A stretch of DNA of 64,000 nucleotides, from contig NC_057766.1 of assembly GCF_010389155.1 (NCBI RefSeq), positions 1,922,001 through 1,986,000 on the forward strand, written 5' to 3'. The notes under the pieces are model-generated. The model did not search any database and was not told where the DNA came from. It saw only the letters and a program-made list of their open reading frames with translations. The position numbers were made by a program, and so were the translations under genes. This document shows, piece by piece, positions 46,415-60,300 of this stretch. The stretch comes from Erigeron canadensis. Its lineage: Eukaryota > Streptophyta > Magnoliopsida > Asterales > Asteraceae. Position 1 is the stretch's first letter; each line of letters begins with the position of its first letter.

Positions 46415-49304
46415 GTATGCCCTTCCCTTTGTAGGAGAAATAGCAAAACTATAGACTGTTTTCCAAGTTTTTAGCCAATAAACAGGATGCACATAGGACT
46501 CAGGGATACGAACTTCTTGTTCATTATCTTTCATATTGTAGAAAGCTGCCATAGCATGTTTACAGGGCATGCCTGTTAACTCCCATTTCCTACATGAGCA
46601 TGTCTTATCTTCCATGTCAACTACACGTTGATCCATCCAAGGGCCAACCACTTGAAACTTGGTGCCACCATTCCAGATTGCCTGTTTGTAAAGAACATAA
46701 TATAAGTACTAACTTATTTAACCTCCGACATGTTATTAAAAAGTACTAAATTGATACCTTGTACTTATGAGCCTCCTGTTGGATTGCATCAAACAAAACA
46801 AATGCATTTGGGGTTAATGGTCCTTTGCAATCCTTCATTATCTTCTGGACTTTTGCATTTCTTTTCATAAGGTATTCTCTAATGAACTCTAAACATATAA
46901 TAATTGGTTTCTCTCTAGCATCAACAAGTTTAGAGTTGAATGATTCACACATGTTATTCAACAGAACATCACAATGGGACCTCCCTATCAAATTACAAAC
47001 CATTTTATTAGTATAATGTATTCTACTTTAGAATTAGATGAATATATATTGAATAATTGACAAGTCATACCAGAAAAATGAGATCTAGATCAATGTCTAG
47101 GTGGAATCTCCTTTAACCATTCATAAGCAGCATTGTTGACCCTTTTCAAGTCTAGCATGATCCTATTAAACTCTATAACTGTGGTTGCATTTGCACACTT
47201 CCAAAGGAAGTCCTTGTAAATTTGTCCCCTGTGGGTGAGCTTCATGTTGTCATAGATGTGCTTTAAGCAGTATCTGTGCTCAGCACAAGGAAATACTTGT
47301 GCAATTGCTGGGATTATACCATATATTCAAAATAAGCATAAAGTAAGCATAAATTAAAAATAAAGTAAATATACATGAAAATAAGCATAAATTAAACATA
47401 AAGTAAACACACCTTTTGCCTGTCACTAATGAAAGTGAAGTTTGACATGTGATTCAAGTCAAGGTCATCTCCAAGTTGTTCCAAAAACCAAATCCAGGAT
47501 GCTATGTTTTCAGATTCCACAATCCCATAAGCAACTGGATAGGTACCATTGTTTGCATCTACACCAACTGCTGTTATCAATTGACCAGATGTCATTCCTT
47601 TCATGAAAGCTCCATCCAAACCCAGCAGATCTCTACCACCAGCCTTAAAACCTTGCTTCAATGGTCCAAGGCAGACATATATCGTTCTAAATACTCTACT
47701 TTCAGTTTCTGGATTGGATTCAGGTTCAAAGTCAAGTTTGACAGTGGTGCCTGGATTTGTTGATTGCATCTCTAGGATGTAATCTCTCAAATTTGCATAT
47801 TGATCCTTGTAAGAACCCATCAGTCTTTCCATAGCCTTGTTTTTTGCCCTGTATACCTTAAACTATGAAAATCCTAAATCATATTTTCTTTGTAGTTGAT
47901 CTCTTAAATGGGATGTTTGCAATTTTGTTGATGGATGCAAGTGCTCTTCTATATCCTTTGACAAAAACTCTAAGGTACAATTCTTTATTTTTCTTGATGG
48001 ACGACAAGTGTGTTTGTCTTTGAAAGTCTTCACCACCCAACTCTTATCTTCCTGGGAAATTGAGACATGCAGCATCCAAGGGCATTTATCAATTTTAGAT
48101 TCTTTTTCCTTTTCTTGTTCCTGTTCCTGTTCTTTTTTCTTTTTCTTTACCCACCTAATTCCTTGTGGTGAGTGAACAACTTTAACTCCCATACCTGGGT
48201 GTTGACTGGACTTCTCATTCTGTTGACTAGGCCCAACAGACTGACTTGGCCCAACAGATTGACTAGGCTCCACTACTTGGTGATGTAATGCATCAACTTC
48301 TGTAAATACAGGAGTAATGCCTTCACATATGACCTTAAATCTAATCTTGTCATTCTTCACAATTTTAAGATGTCTTCTTGTTTCAACAGCAAGCCTGGTC
48401 ACAATTTCCTTAATTTCTGCCTTAGTTCCAAATGCTTGTCCTGAATAAAAATGGGCCTTTTTATCGGGGTTTGTATTATGTTCCCTTCTTAATCTTTTTA
48501 AACCTTGTGTCCTAGCATCATCTTCAGAATTTGATTCACTGTCAAGGTTTTCAAAGTTTAATGGTTGAATATCAATGTCATCAGTGGCTAAATCTGGATT
48601 CTCCTCCCTAGTTGGTAACCATTCCACATTATCATCTATGTTATTTCTAAAATCACTCATATCAACCTCAACTTTTGAAATTTTGTGTTCAGGATCCACT
48701 ACAAAATCACTATCTGAATCTCTGTCTTCCTCATTATCATTTTCATCATCTCTTCCTTCCTCATTATCAGTTACATGCATTTCTTCATTCTCTACCTCAA
48801 TTCTACCCTGTCCAACTTTAGCAGTCACATTTACACCACTACCACTACCCTCCCCTACATGTGTTTCAACACCAATTGCCATGCCAGCCTCATTGAAAAA
48901 TACATCATTAAAAAAGTCATCAGCTCTAGGATTGGTATTTACACCACAACCATTACCCTCACCTTCTGTTTCTACTTGCATCCATACATATACATCATCA
49001 GAAAACAACTTCTTAGCTGGGATGTTTTTGATAGTAGGTTCAATCATCATTAAAGAACTTCTCAGCAGATTTGTTTTCCCTTCTTCTACATATATTTCTA
49101 TTAACTTATATTTAGACACATACTTCAATAAAAATCTAACATGATTGTCACTCCCTAGAGCATGGAGGCCAAAATCAAGATCATTATTTGGTGCTTTAAA
49201 GTGATACCACATTGGGACCTTCTTTACGTATCCTAACTCTTGGAGCATGGCAGTTAGTTCAAGCACGGAAAAAGCATCACCATCTATAAAGTCAACATAA
49301 CTCA
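46415..49304 (-). pseudogene. MULE transposase, main body (MuDR DNA-binding, MULE catalytic and SWIM domains)
   Basis: From the 49304 side it encodes: an N-terminal PB1-like transposase-associated region (MLQELGYVKKVPMWYHF); an acidic linker; the MuDR DNA-binding region (GQAFGTKAEIKEIV, KNDKIRFKVIC); then the MULE core with LLGLDGAFMKG and FISDRQK carrying the two catalytic Asp; LLNNMCESFNSKLVDAREKP; and a SWIM finger CSC..GMPCKHAMAAFY. Intron-like gaps lie near 47320-47405, 47005-47070 and 46682-46757. Lesions: TAG at 47865-47863 and TGA at 47092-47090, where the family has Trp before SRSHFS. The intron after DRQK lacks an obvious AG acceptor. Gypsy and copia insertions flank it, so the gene is dead. 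Confidence 0.88.
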
Positions 49305-49309
49305 CTTTT

Positions 49310-50803
49310 TGATGTGTATTTTCTAGTCTTAAATTTATGAACACGAAATACCTAGCTACTGACTACTACACACTTGCGGGCAGTGAACCCGTTCGTATGC
49401 AATATAGTTGACTTGGTAAACCGAGGTCGAACACAAGGACTTATTAAGCAAATGTTACAGCAAAGTGATTTAGATTAAAAGGGGGGTTTTGTGACCGAAT
49501 TGTCAGGTTGCAAAGTTAGTGAAGAAAGTCAGTAATCTCGTAGGATTAATCGCAAAGAGTATTTGATTGATTGAATCTTAACACAGATTTAAAAATGAAC
49601 ACCTACTTGGATCAACTCACATGCCAATCATCGGGTCTAAATATTACTTGCATTTGTTGAACGACTCAAAAAGTAGACAAGATGAATTCCCGTTATACTT
49701 GAAACTTTAACTGCTCAAAACATAATTATTGCTCTCACACTTAATTTCTACTCTAAACAGTTAAGCATTAAATTCCTGAGTTGATTTTATGATTTAATCT
49801 TTTGAAAGCTTTCTCCCGAACTGCTTATTTGCCTAATCAGATCCCTCTATCATAGGCGTTTACACATTCAAAATGAATTTAATTGTTTTTTTAATCTTTA
49901 TCGTTGATTTCTCCCGAACTCCAACGATTTTAGATTAATTATAGATCGATTAACCATTTCATAAATCAATTGATAATGACATAGATTTCTCCCGAACTTC
50001 TAATTACAATTATCAATCAATTAATATAAAAGTTGAAAACAATATTTAAATCCAAATAAATGTGGATCTTCGATTAAACATATAAACCTTGTTCAACATT
50101 CACAAGCAACATTAATTCGACCCTATGACATGCTTACTACCCAAGCGGGTGCTAAAGATTTAGCTACTCATATTAAAAACACAAGAACAAACAAATAGAG
50201 AAGAAATCATATTATACCAAATGAATGAAAATAATCTGGTAGCAATGATGATTACAATCCAAAGCTGAAAATATGTGAAACCCTAATCACTTGTTTGCTC
50301 TCTAGTATTCCAAAGTATGAAAAAACTCATAAAATTGTGTTAACGAATCGTCCAAAGTGCAGAACCCTAACTGATCCCATATGCAAAATACGCGTGTAAC
50401 GGCCGTTATTGGACTAATTGGTCGTTACACTTATACTTGACCACTAACGGGCGTTACCCCAGTAACGGCCGTTACACTCCAGTTAATTTCTAATGGCCGT
50501 TACACTTGTAACTGCCAGTTACAGGAGAAACCACAAATCACCTCTATAACGGCCGTTACTACAGTAATGGCAGTTACAACTTCCAGATTTCGTTTTCTTC
50601 ATCTTTTGCTTGATTTCACCCGAATCCTTCTCCCGTTTCTTCCATAACTCATCAAAATCAACCAATTCATTCGTCTAATCAATTTCCAACCTGAAAACAC
50701 TCAACATACCTTTAAAGCATCGAAAGTTGGATATAAAACTATCAAAATGACGAATAATTGGTTCTAAAATCACGTAGGAAATGGTATAAAATATGACACA
50801 TCA
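49310..50803 (-). repeat. Gypsy 3' LTR
   Basis: 1,494 bp, bounded by TSD ctttt and the PPT at 50804. It holds many short CTCCCGAACT repeats (49870-50000) and an eight-unit palindrome array at 50396-50577. Confidence 0.94.
50396..50577. promoter_or_regulatory. Array of eight GTAACGGCCGTTAC-like palindromes in gypsy 3' LTR
   Basis: Near-palindromes centred on GGCC or GGGC start at about 50396, 50415, 50443, 50462, 50490, 50508, 50545 and 50562. Each arm contains CCGTTA/TAACGG or a one-base variant, the core of plant MYB sites (CNGTTR; AACGG of MSA elements). It lies in the LTR 5' half on the coding strand, where U3 enhancers are expected. The 5' LTR copy is at 62676-62856. Confidence 0.7.
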
Positions 50804-50819
50804 AATCCCCCCACACTTA
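50804..50819 (-). other. Gypsy polypurine tract
   Basis: The minus strand reads TAAGTGTGGGGGGATT directly before the 3' LTR. Related purine blocks occur upstream at about 52446-52461 and 54738-54748. Confidence 0.85.
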
Positions 50820-52852
50820 AGCTTTGCTTGTCCTCAAGCAAATCCAAACTGAAAATCATAAAATTCCTTGGCATATCATGGAACCACATTTCAGTAATCA
50901 AAAAGAAGCTCAACCACAATCAAGAATGAGAATAAATGGTTATGCAGTTTTAATCTTAAATAAAAACCGGAATGTTTGAGAATATTTGACCGATACACAA
51001 GCCTTTATAACACGACTAAGCACAAATGAAACGAACAAGTGACAAATCGCCTATCCTACTCCAACTAACTTACTTTTGGGGTTAAATATTTGAATATAGT
51101 CACTCAATGCCAAGTCGTGATGCATAATCTTTTAACCATAGGTTTGTGCAAGGATCGTTCATAAGTGGCCAAGGCGCACGTGCCCTATAACGTCTATCAG
51201 AAGAGGACTTTAAGGGTTGTATCATTTATGAGGCTTAACCGGGTAATTAAACAAGGTATGGAAATTTGGGTAAACAAATGGTGTTAACAAAGAACTAACA
51301 AAACATTCAACAAAATTTTCACAAATAGTCTAGTCCAAACAAACCCGTGTCATTAGTTGCCAGCGGTCCACATCCCAAAAGTTCTCCATCAAACAACTTA
51401 TCAACCAAAACTAACCAATGTTGACTTCAAATAAACTTGCCAACTCCAAACACTCTAACCATTTATATATTAAACTTCAGCGCACTTTGTTGGTTATAAC
51501 GACGAACCAACTTACATAAAATGATTTGACAGAAAGGAGAAATACCAACTGACAGCCCAAGCTCAAATTTTTTCTTTTCTTTTTTTCTTTTTTTTTTGAG
51601 AGAGCTACTTTTACTCTGACTAATTGGTATTCTCTTACATAATTTAAGAAGTAGCGACAAATCATATCAAAAGATGCTAAGATGAACAATTTAGACTTTT
51701 TCCAAGAACCATGACGAAATCAAACTACCCCCAAATGATGAGAATATCCCGACCCAACATAATAAGACAAAACCCAAACCATCCAATCTAGCAAAGGCAA
51801 CCAATGACCCACCAGGACTTCGACTATCGGTATGGCGAGGAAAGTTTTATATTTAAGTGGATTTAACAAAGAACAGGCTAATGACAACAAATGTTTTATA
51901 TTGTTTCTTGTACTAAAATTGAGTGCAACATACGGGTTTCCTATGGGTGGTTCACTAACCAGTGTAGTTACCTACTAAGCACATCACAAAACATGCACAG
52001 TTCTAGAATCAACGCAATCACCGGCATACTCATAGCAATGAAATAATTCGGAAATGGAAAATCACCCTCAAACTTGCACATCTTAGTTCAGAGCTCTAAA
52101 AGAGACCCTTACTTTCGGACAAATCCAAAAGCCTAAGAGAGGGACAAATTTACAAGGCTAAAAGTTCCAAAACCGTAACACCTATCATATCTAGCAATGA
52201 ATCAATAATATCTCACAATTTTGGTGTTTTGGTGCTATAAGCATGCTAGTAATGTTATTAATCCAAAAGGGATGCCACGTTAATCAGTCAAAACACATTC
52301 CACATATTAAAATTTTTGCCAAGGGTGTAGTTACATTGCTCAATTATATGTATAATTAGGTGACAAAAGCAATTAACTATAAGGACAAGCAAGCAAAAGT
52401 TTCAAAATTCCTCTAAAATACCCGACTTTTCCTATTTACCATCCCCCCCCCCCTACACTTAAGTTGGACAATGTCCTCAATGTCCAATAAACTAAGCCAA
52501 TCTAAGGGAAATAGGGAAAGTAAACTAAGAAGCAAAAATAAGGAATAAGAAAAACTTGCCGGGTATGAAAGGTGTTCCATGCGTGAATGATGCCAACAAG
52601 AAACATGAGCGCTGAACTTACTGCCAGCATATGCATATGACAATCAACGTGCTATCACCACGAACACACAATAAAACGTTAATGTATATATAAAAAGAAA
52701 ACCCTGCAACGTAGAATTCCATGCAATCAAACCAACATGCAAGGGAAGGAAAATAGTCTCATCACCTCTCAAAGGTGGACACAAACAATTAAATACACAT
52801 CCAAAGATAAACTAAAAATGTAAAAATGTTTCAATGATAATAACCAAAACCA
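50820..52852. other. Gypsy 3' non-coding region
   Basis: About 2 kb between the 3' ORF stop and the PPT. No coding frame of note. A C-run with acacttaagttggacaatgtcctcaa at 52446 resembles the PPT-adjacent acacttaagctttgcttgtcctcaa at 50810, so part of it may be an old internal duplication. Confidence 0.6.
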
Positions 52853-54373
52853 TCAATGCTCAAAATTCAGGAGGAGGAAAAGCTGAAGGAGCGCCATCAC
52901 CGTCACCATCACGTCGCCCACCAAATATACCATAGAAATCAAAGGCATTACCAGAGTACCTATCACCACTGTAGGGAGGCGGTTGAGAACTACTGGTACC
53001 TGCATCAGATGGAGCCGCCTGACCGTACTGGGATAGTAGTGATCAAAAGCATTCTGGCTGATGGGGTAAATCGTCGGTGGCATAAACGGCTGCTGAGGAG
53101 GGAATTGCTGGGGAGGTACCTGTAATGGCACAGAAGGAACCTGTGGAGGAGACCCTGAAGCAATCCAACTCTGCATGTAAGGCTGGAAGTACTCCTGTTG
53201 ATATGCTATTCGGTTAACCTGACTACCGACAAAACGCGACCAATCATCCTGGCGGTCCAACCGGTCATTAATCCCAGTGATCCCATGAAAGATCTCGTCC
53301 ACACACTGTCCTAAACCTGAAAAATCAAAAGCATGTGAGCTAAAGGTAGCACCTCTAGTTGGCGCAGAAGCACCAACACCAGTATCCGGCTCCTCATCCA
53401 TCTCATCCTCATCATCCTCAACATCCATATCGTCTCCTTCATCCTCCGAGTCCTCATTCTGGCTAACCATACCCATTCTAATCACTGTCGCCCTATCAAG
53501 TACCCCACTGCGACAATAAGCTTGAAAACCGGGTAAAAGACCAAATTGATCCGTCTGGACCAAACCCATCCGCCTTGCCAAATGACAAACAAGGAAACCA
53601 CCGGCTACATGACCCTTGGCTTTACCATGCCCCTTTTCATACAAATATAAAGCCACAACCCTAGCTAAGTTGCAAGAGACCTTCCTAACCATGCAATACA
53701 AGAAAAATAGATCAGTGCTAGTAGCATTATTTGAACTACTATGCCTATTGGAAATGGTCTCGGCTATCATTCTCAAAAGCAACTTATAAACCGGATTCAG
53801 AACAGCAGATTGTTTGACATTATAATGGAATTCTTGGTCACTCAAATTCTCCTCCTCCCAAAACCTAGTTGCAGTCATAGATGCAGGCCATTGAACAATC
53901 CCCTTAGTAAAAGCCACCCTCTGAACATCATCCTCACTATAAAAACCTAAATGGACCCCGAACTCTTGGTAGGACATACAATGAATTTGACCTCCTAGAT
54001 GGAATGTCATAACTGTTTTCTTACAACTTCCCTTGTCCGTATTCAACCTAAACGAACTAAAGAATTCATTGCACAAGTGTCTCCAGATGTTAGTGTTAAT
54101 GGAGAACAAGGCCCTCCAAGGGGGTGTCAACAATCCGTTCAATTCCTCAACAGTTACCCCTAACTCCCCCAGGTTATCGAAATCTAACCTACGATTAGCA
54201 ATAATAGGCTTACGCCTCACCGCATCTAAAGTAATCTTAGGTTGGTACTTTGCGGGTACCTCCTTGGGAGTACGGATGACGGGGGCTCGAGCTACCGGTT
54301 GTCTAGCTCTTGAGGCTGAAGCTTCAGCTGCAGCGGCAGCCCTTTGCATGTCACGCTGTCTCTTGGTAGCCAT
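52853..54373 (-). pseudogene. Gypsy 3' ORF (Athila-type extra ORF), frameshifted near the end
   Basis: 506 codons start MATKRQRDMQRAAAAAEA. The folded region has LTPPWRALFSINTNIWRHLC, FFSSFRLNT, TFHLGGQIHCMSYQEFGVHL and LYEKGHGKAKGHVAGGFLV, resembling the ORF found 3' of integrase in Athila elements. A strongly acidic stretch (~310-340) and a Pro/Gln-rich tail follow. The last ~35 codons look hydrophobic, but another frame from about 53030 gives a Gly/Pro/Ser-rich end consistent with the tail, so a 1-base deletion near 53028-53033 is likely and the hydrophobic end an artefact. Function unknown; no evidence of an envelope glycoprotein. Confidence 0.72.
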
Positions 54374-55133
54374 CTACAAAATCAAGCATACACATATATA
54401 AGGCTACAAAACAATGTAATGACTTCCAAGTCTACAAAAACTTAAACCAAAAATTAAATCACAGAAATCATCTAATTAAAATCTTTCTCTAAATAATAGA
54501 ACAAAAACCTTAATTCTGACAAAATCAATTTAAGTGATTTTTCATACAAACAAACCCACCATCATTATCCTTTCCAATTCTCAAAACTCATATTTGTTAA
54601 ATAATCACATAAATTATCACATTAGAGTCCATCCCCTAATTAAAGAAAAAAATTAAACTCTAATTATGACAAGATCAATTTAAGCGACTAGTAACAAACA
54701 TTATCTATGATTCTTAGTTCAACAAACTTTAATCTTCCCCCACACTTAAACTAAATAATGGGGAAGAAACAACTAGCATTATGAAGCTTATGACTATGGT
54801 TTCGAAATCTAGCATGAATAACAATAGCCATACCCAATTGATTTGAACCCTTCCACACACACTATCTCCAAGAATGATAATTATCTTCAATAATAAAAAC
54901 AAAAATTAAAAGAAAAGATTGAAGAATCATACCTAAAGAATTTGATGAATGACAAAGATTTTGGAGATTAATAAGAGGAAAAGAAGACAAAGATTCAAAG
55001 CTAGTATACCCTCTTTTTTTTCTTTTCTCTGTTGCAGATCGTGTGTGTGTGTATGTATGAGGATTAGATTCTTTTTTTTTTTATTTAGATTTTCCTGACA
55101 GAAATCGACTTATCTTATCCTGCAAAAACGCGT

Positions 55134-55314
55134 GTAACGGCCGTTACTGGCCTAACGGGCGTTACAGTTCAATATAAAGACTAACGGTCATTATACCAGT
55201 AACGGGCGTTACTAAACAAAAGGAGGCTAACGGTCGTTTGGGATCTAACTGGCCGTTACAGGGAAGAACCAAAACTCCCCTCCTAACGGGCATTAGGAGG
55301 GTAACGGGCGTTAC
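55134..55314. promoter_or_regulatory. Internal copy of the eight-palindrome array upstream of the gypsy 3' ORF
   Basis: Eight units start near 55134, 55152, 55180, 55199, 55227, 55244, 55282 and 55300, with almost the same spacing as the LTR array and the same preceding acgcgtgtaacgg. On the coding strand it lies about 760-940 bp before the ATG of the 3' ORF. It looks like a diverged copy of LTR U3 sequence that could act as an internal promoter or enhancer. The rest of 54374-55673 is AT-rich with no coding seen. Confidence 0.65.
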
Positions 55315-55673
55315 ACGCACACTTGCATGTCAGTTTTTAACGGCCCCCTGAGACATAACAAACGACAGGACCAATCGTGTCAACTTTCTAACGACACATT
55401 TACATACCTCTTCACATCACTTACCTCAACGCGCGAGACGACTTTCGGACCTGCAATTCTTGATACAAAGACATTAAAAAAACATGAAAAATAATTGAAA
55501 CTAACGGAAATAAACAAAATCTTTTTGGCTATTTATAAATTTTAAACTTTTTATGGGTTTTCGATTTTAGGAAAAGAAAATGACAAGATAAAAATGAAAC
55601 AAACTCGGGTTGCCTCCCGAGAAGCGCTTAATTTATTAACGAGTCCTTAGCTTGACTCGATCACCTGATACTT

Positions 55674-57350
55674 TCACTTGTTGATGGCATAAACGCCAAT
55701 TTCGAACACCTCCGCATTTTCTTCATCTTCTTCATGATAATGCTTCAAGCGTTGTCCATTTACAATAAAGCTCTCATCATTGCCATACAACTCCACATAT
55801 CCGGACGAATAACTTCTTTTCACCACATACGGTCCAATCCATCTCGACTTGAGCTTCGGTGCTTTGATTTTGTACTTTGATTGAAACAAAAGTACCTTGT
55901 CACCGGCTTTAAATTCCTTCCTCTTGATCTTCTTATCATGCTAAGCTTTTGTACGCTCCTTGAATAGCATGGAGTTGTCATAAGCTTGCAACCTCATTTC
56001 ATCCAACTCGTGCAACTGCAAAAACCTTTTCTCACCAGCCAAGATTAGATCCATATTACAATTTTGCAAGGCCCAATAGGCTTTGTGTTCAATCTCAATC
56101 GGGAGATGACAAGTTTTTCCATAAAGAAGCTTATAAGGAGTAGTACCAATTGGAGTCTTATAGGCGGTTCGAAACGCCCACAAGGCATCATCAAGCCTCT
56201 TGGCCCAAATTTTTGGGTTATCTTGCACGGTCTTTTCAAGGATCCTTTTCAAAGCCCTATTTGTGTTTTCCACTTGGCCGCTTGTTTGAGGGTGATAAGA
56301 GGTGGAGAACCTATGGGTGACCCCATACCTCTTTAACACCTTAGCAAGCTGGTGATTCACGAAATGGGATCCGCAATCACTAATTAAGGCCTTTGGTACA
56401 CCAAAACGACTAAACAACTTTTTCAAGAATTCAATTACAACTCTAGCATCATTAGTCAGAAGGGCTTTAGCCTCGGCCCACTTGGACACATAATCAACGG
56501 CTACCAAAATATAAAGAAACTTATGTGATGGAGGAAAAGGACCCATAAAGTCAATCCCCCATACATCAAAAACCTCACATACCTGTTTGTTGAGGCATTT
56601 CGTCTCTCTTAGTGATATTACCTTGACGTTGACATGCATCGCACACTTCCACCAACGTTTTTGCTTCCCTAAAAATGGTGGGCCAATAGAACCCTGCATC
56701 ATATACCTTCTTACCAGTCATAGATGGTCCGTAATGACCACCGGTAGGACCATGGTGGCATGCATCCAAAATCACACGGGTTTCAGCACCGGAAACACAT
56801 CTCCTGATCATTCCATCTGCACACATTCTAAACAAATACGGTTCCTCCCAAAAATAATGCTTAATCTCAGAAAAGAATTTCTTCTTTTGTTGAGATGTCA
56901 TTTCTTCAGGAAGAACGTTAGCACAAAGATAATTAGCAATGTCTGCAAACCATGGTTCTTCTTCTCCTTGTACCTGCATCAAATCTTCATCAGGAAAATA
57001 ATCATTAATCTCATGCTCTTGCAACTCCTCAAGGCGAGGGTTTTCGAGCCTACCAAATGGTCGGCCGCCACATTTTCCGCCGCCTTTTTATCCTTGATCT
57101 CTATGTTGAATTCTTGCAAAAGCAAAACCCAACGAACGAGACGGGGTTTGGCATCTTGTTTGGAAAACAAGTACCTCAATGCGGAATGGTCGGTGTAAAC
57201 AATAGTCTTATTCAAAACCAAGTAGGGACGAAATTTGTCAAAAGCATACACAACGGCCAACAACTCTTTCTCGGTCACGGTGTAATTTTGTTGAGCCGGA
57301 TTCAAGGTCTTGCTAGCATAAGAAATGGGACGGAAATGTTTATCCTCCTT
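55674..57350 (-). pseudogene. Gypsy RNase H (C-terminal part) and integrase region
   Basis: The RNase H part has [20 protein letters not shown] and [10 protein letters not shown]. The integrase zinc-binding region follows ([25 protein letters not shown]), then the core with [17 protein letters not shown] and [10 protein letters not shown] supplying the DDE residues. A C-terminal region has KLKSRWIGPYVVKRSYSSGYV and ends at 55674. Lesions are frameshifts near 57045 and 56600 and a TAG at 55943-55941 where the family has Trp (KA-W-HDKK). Integrase would insert the cDNA into the genome; this copy cannot make it intact. Confidence 0.88.
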
Positions 57351-60300
57351 TTAGCCTAAAACGGCCCCTAAGGCATAATCACTAGCATCACACATTAACT
57401 CAAAAGGTAATGACCAATCGGGTGAAATCATAATTGGTGCATTAATCAACTCTTTCTTTAACAAGTTAAATGCGTTAAGACAATCATCATCAAACACAAA
57501 CGGGACATCTTTTTCCAACAACTTGGTCATTGGTCGGGTTATTTTCGAAAAATCTTTTATGAACCTACTATAAAAACCGGCATGACCCAAAAAGCTTCTA
57601 ATTGATTTGACATTAGTAGGTGGAGGTAACTTAGCGATAACATCAATTTTTGCTTTATCAACCTCTAGACCTGCTTTAGAAACTTTATGTCCTAACACAA
57701 TACCCTCCTTTACCATAAAATGGCATTTCTCCCAATTTAAAACCAAATGTGCCTTTTCACATCTTTCAAGCATTTTATCAAGACTCTCTAGACAACTCTC
57801 AAACGAACTACCAAAAATAGAAAAATCATCCATGAAAACTTCCATGGAGGTTTCGATCATGTCTTGAAAAATGGCAATCATACATCTTTGAAAAGTTCCG
57901 GGAGCATTGCAAAGACCAAATGGCATCCTCCTATAAGCATAAGTGCCATAGGGACAAGTAAACGTGGTCTTTTCTTGGTCTTTGGGGTCAATGGGTATTT
58001 GGAAGTACCCGGAGAACCCATCCAAAAAGCAAAAATACTCGTTTCCGGCTAACCGTTCGAGCATTTGATCAATAAAGGGTAAAGGAAAGTGATCTTTGCG
58101 GGTTGCATCATTCAATTTCCGATAATCAATACATACCCTCCACCCCGTGACAGTTCTAGTGGGAATCAATTCGTTCTTTTCATTCAAAACTACGGTCATC
58201 CCACCCTTTTTCGGCACACAATGCACCGGACTTACCCATGAACTATCCAAAATGGGGAATATGATTCCCGCATCAAGTAATTTTATTATCTCTTTTTTTA
58301 CCACATCTTTCATGTTTGGATTCAATCTACGTTGTCTTTGCACAACCGGTTTAAAATCATCAATAAAATTTATGGTGTGCTTACAAAATTCTGGACTTAT
58401 CCCTGGAATATCAGAAATTTTCCATGCAAAGGCCTTTTTATGGGACTTTAGGACGGTCATAAGTCTAGACTTTTCATCCTCCAAAAGTGAGGAGGAAATG
58501 ACAACGGGCAAGAAAGATGTACCTTCAAGATAAGCATACTCTAGATGGTCCGGAAGTGGCTTGAGTTCCAAATCGGTAGGAGGATTCTCCACCGAAGTTA
58601 GCCCTCGTCTTCTATCATTAACGGTGATCTCTTCAAAAGTTTCATCTTCCGGTGGCGTTTCATCAACACTCGACGCCATGATCTCCTGCACCATTTCACC
58701 AACCATTTCTTGTTCTTCTTCACTACAAGCTAGAAATGCTTCATCTTCCTCCATATCTAGAAAATCCATGAGCTCCTTTTCCAAAACATCTTCTTTCTCG
58801 ACTAAATCGATCCTGAAACAAGATTCATCACATGAGTAAGGATGCTTAAAAGCCCTATCAATATTAAAAACAACCCGGTCATCGCCAACCCCTAAGGAAA
58901 TCTCCTTAGCTTTAACACGTATGATAGCATCCGCGGTCATGAGGAACGGTCGGCCAAGAATTAGAGGGACATTAATATCCGCCTCCATTTCAAGAACAAC
59001 AAAATCTACCGGGAATATCATGTGACCTACCCTAATTTGCAAATTTTCCGCTATACCCATGGGATATTGGAATGAACGATCCGCTAGCCTAATGCTCATG
59101 CGGGTAGTGGTCAAATCACCTAAAGACAATCTTTTGTACACAGAATAAGGCATTAAATTTATGCTAGCCCCTAAATCGGCTAATGCCTTATACAAGACAG
59201 CACCAAAAGCACAAGAGATAAGAAAACTCTCTGGGTCTTCTAGCTTAGGAGGGATCTCATTCTTGATGATAGCTGACACCTCGACACTCAGTACAGTTGT
59301 CTTTGCCTCTTCTAACTTCTTCCTATCCGAAACAAGATCTTTGAGAAACTTTGCATAATTTGGCATACCTGCAAGAAGATCAACTAAAGGAACAGTAATG
59401 TTAACATTCTGAATCAAATCAACAAACTTTTTAAAATTTTCCTTGATCTTCGCTTTCCTCAATCGTTGAGGAAAAGGTATCTTTGGCTGATACGGTTTAA
59501 CCGGTGGTTTCTCAATAGGAGTCTTCTCAGCAGTCTTGAATGGAACGGCCGGTGTCTTCACGGTTGGTTCCAGTTCCATCTCAATCTCATCATCAACGGT
59601 TCCATCGGCTTCAACCTGCACAAGAGGAGTAACATCATTTGGCAATGGGTTTGCAGAATTATAAGTGTTACCTGCTCTTGTTGTGATCGCGTTGACTTGC
59701 TCGTTTCTAGCGTTCGGGTGGCTATACTTGGCTCCTGATCCTTGGCTCTTTTGCTGAGGCTTAGGATTCTGCTGGGTACTGCTCGGTAATGTACCGGGCT
59801 GCCTATTTGATGTTCCTATCCTTTCAAGCTTAGCCTCGATATCCTGAAATGTTGCTTGAGTACTTTTCGAGCTTTGCTCAAGCTTATTTGCCAATCCATC
59901 CAACCTAGTAGTCATAGCATCCCATTGAGAGGCCATCTTCTCATTGGTAGCTTTCTGAGCACCTACCAAATCCTTCATGATATCTCTCAATTCAGCATTC
60001 GCATTCTGCTGACTGTTGAACCTGCTAAACCTGCTTCCACTAAAACCAGAATTATTAGCATTAAAATTGGATGAAGGAAAAGAAGTACCTGATGACCGAT
60101 TTTGATAATCGGTACCCTGACTGAAGTTCCCTTGCTGATTCTGGACATAGTTAACTTCCTGAGCTGGCTTATCCGGACAATCTTCTGAATAATGCATGTC
60201 CCCACAATAATCACACCCATCAGCAATCACCTTAACATCCCTTTCAATGCTTTTGAATCTCACGTCTTGGTTGTCAAACCTCTCGTTCATCTGCTTTGTG

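Noticed and set aside
50396..50577. CRISPR-like array in the LTR
   Set aside because: The units are short palindromes at unequal spacing in a plant LTR, with no unique spacers of constant length and no cas genes.
52853..52960. Hydrophobic C-terminus of the gypsy 3' ORF as a membrane anchor
   Set aside because: Another frame of the same DNA continues the Pro/Gly/Ser-rich tail and ends naturally, so the hydrophobic stretch is probably produced by a 1-base deletion near 53030.
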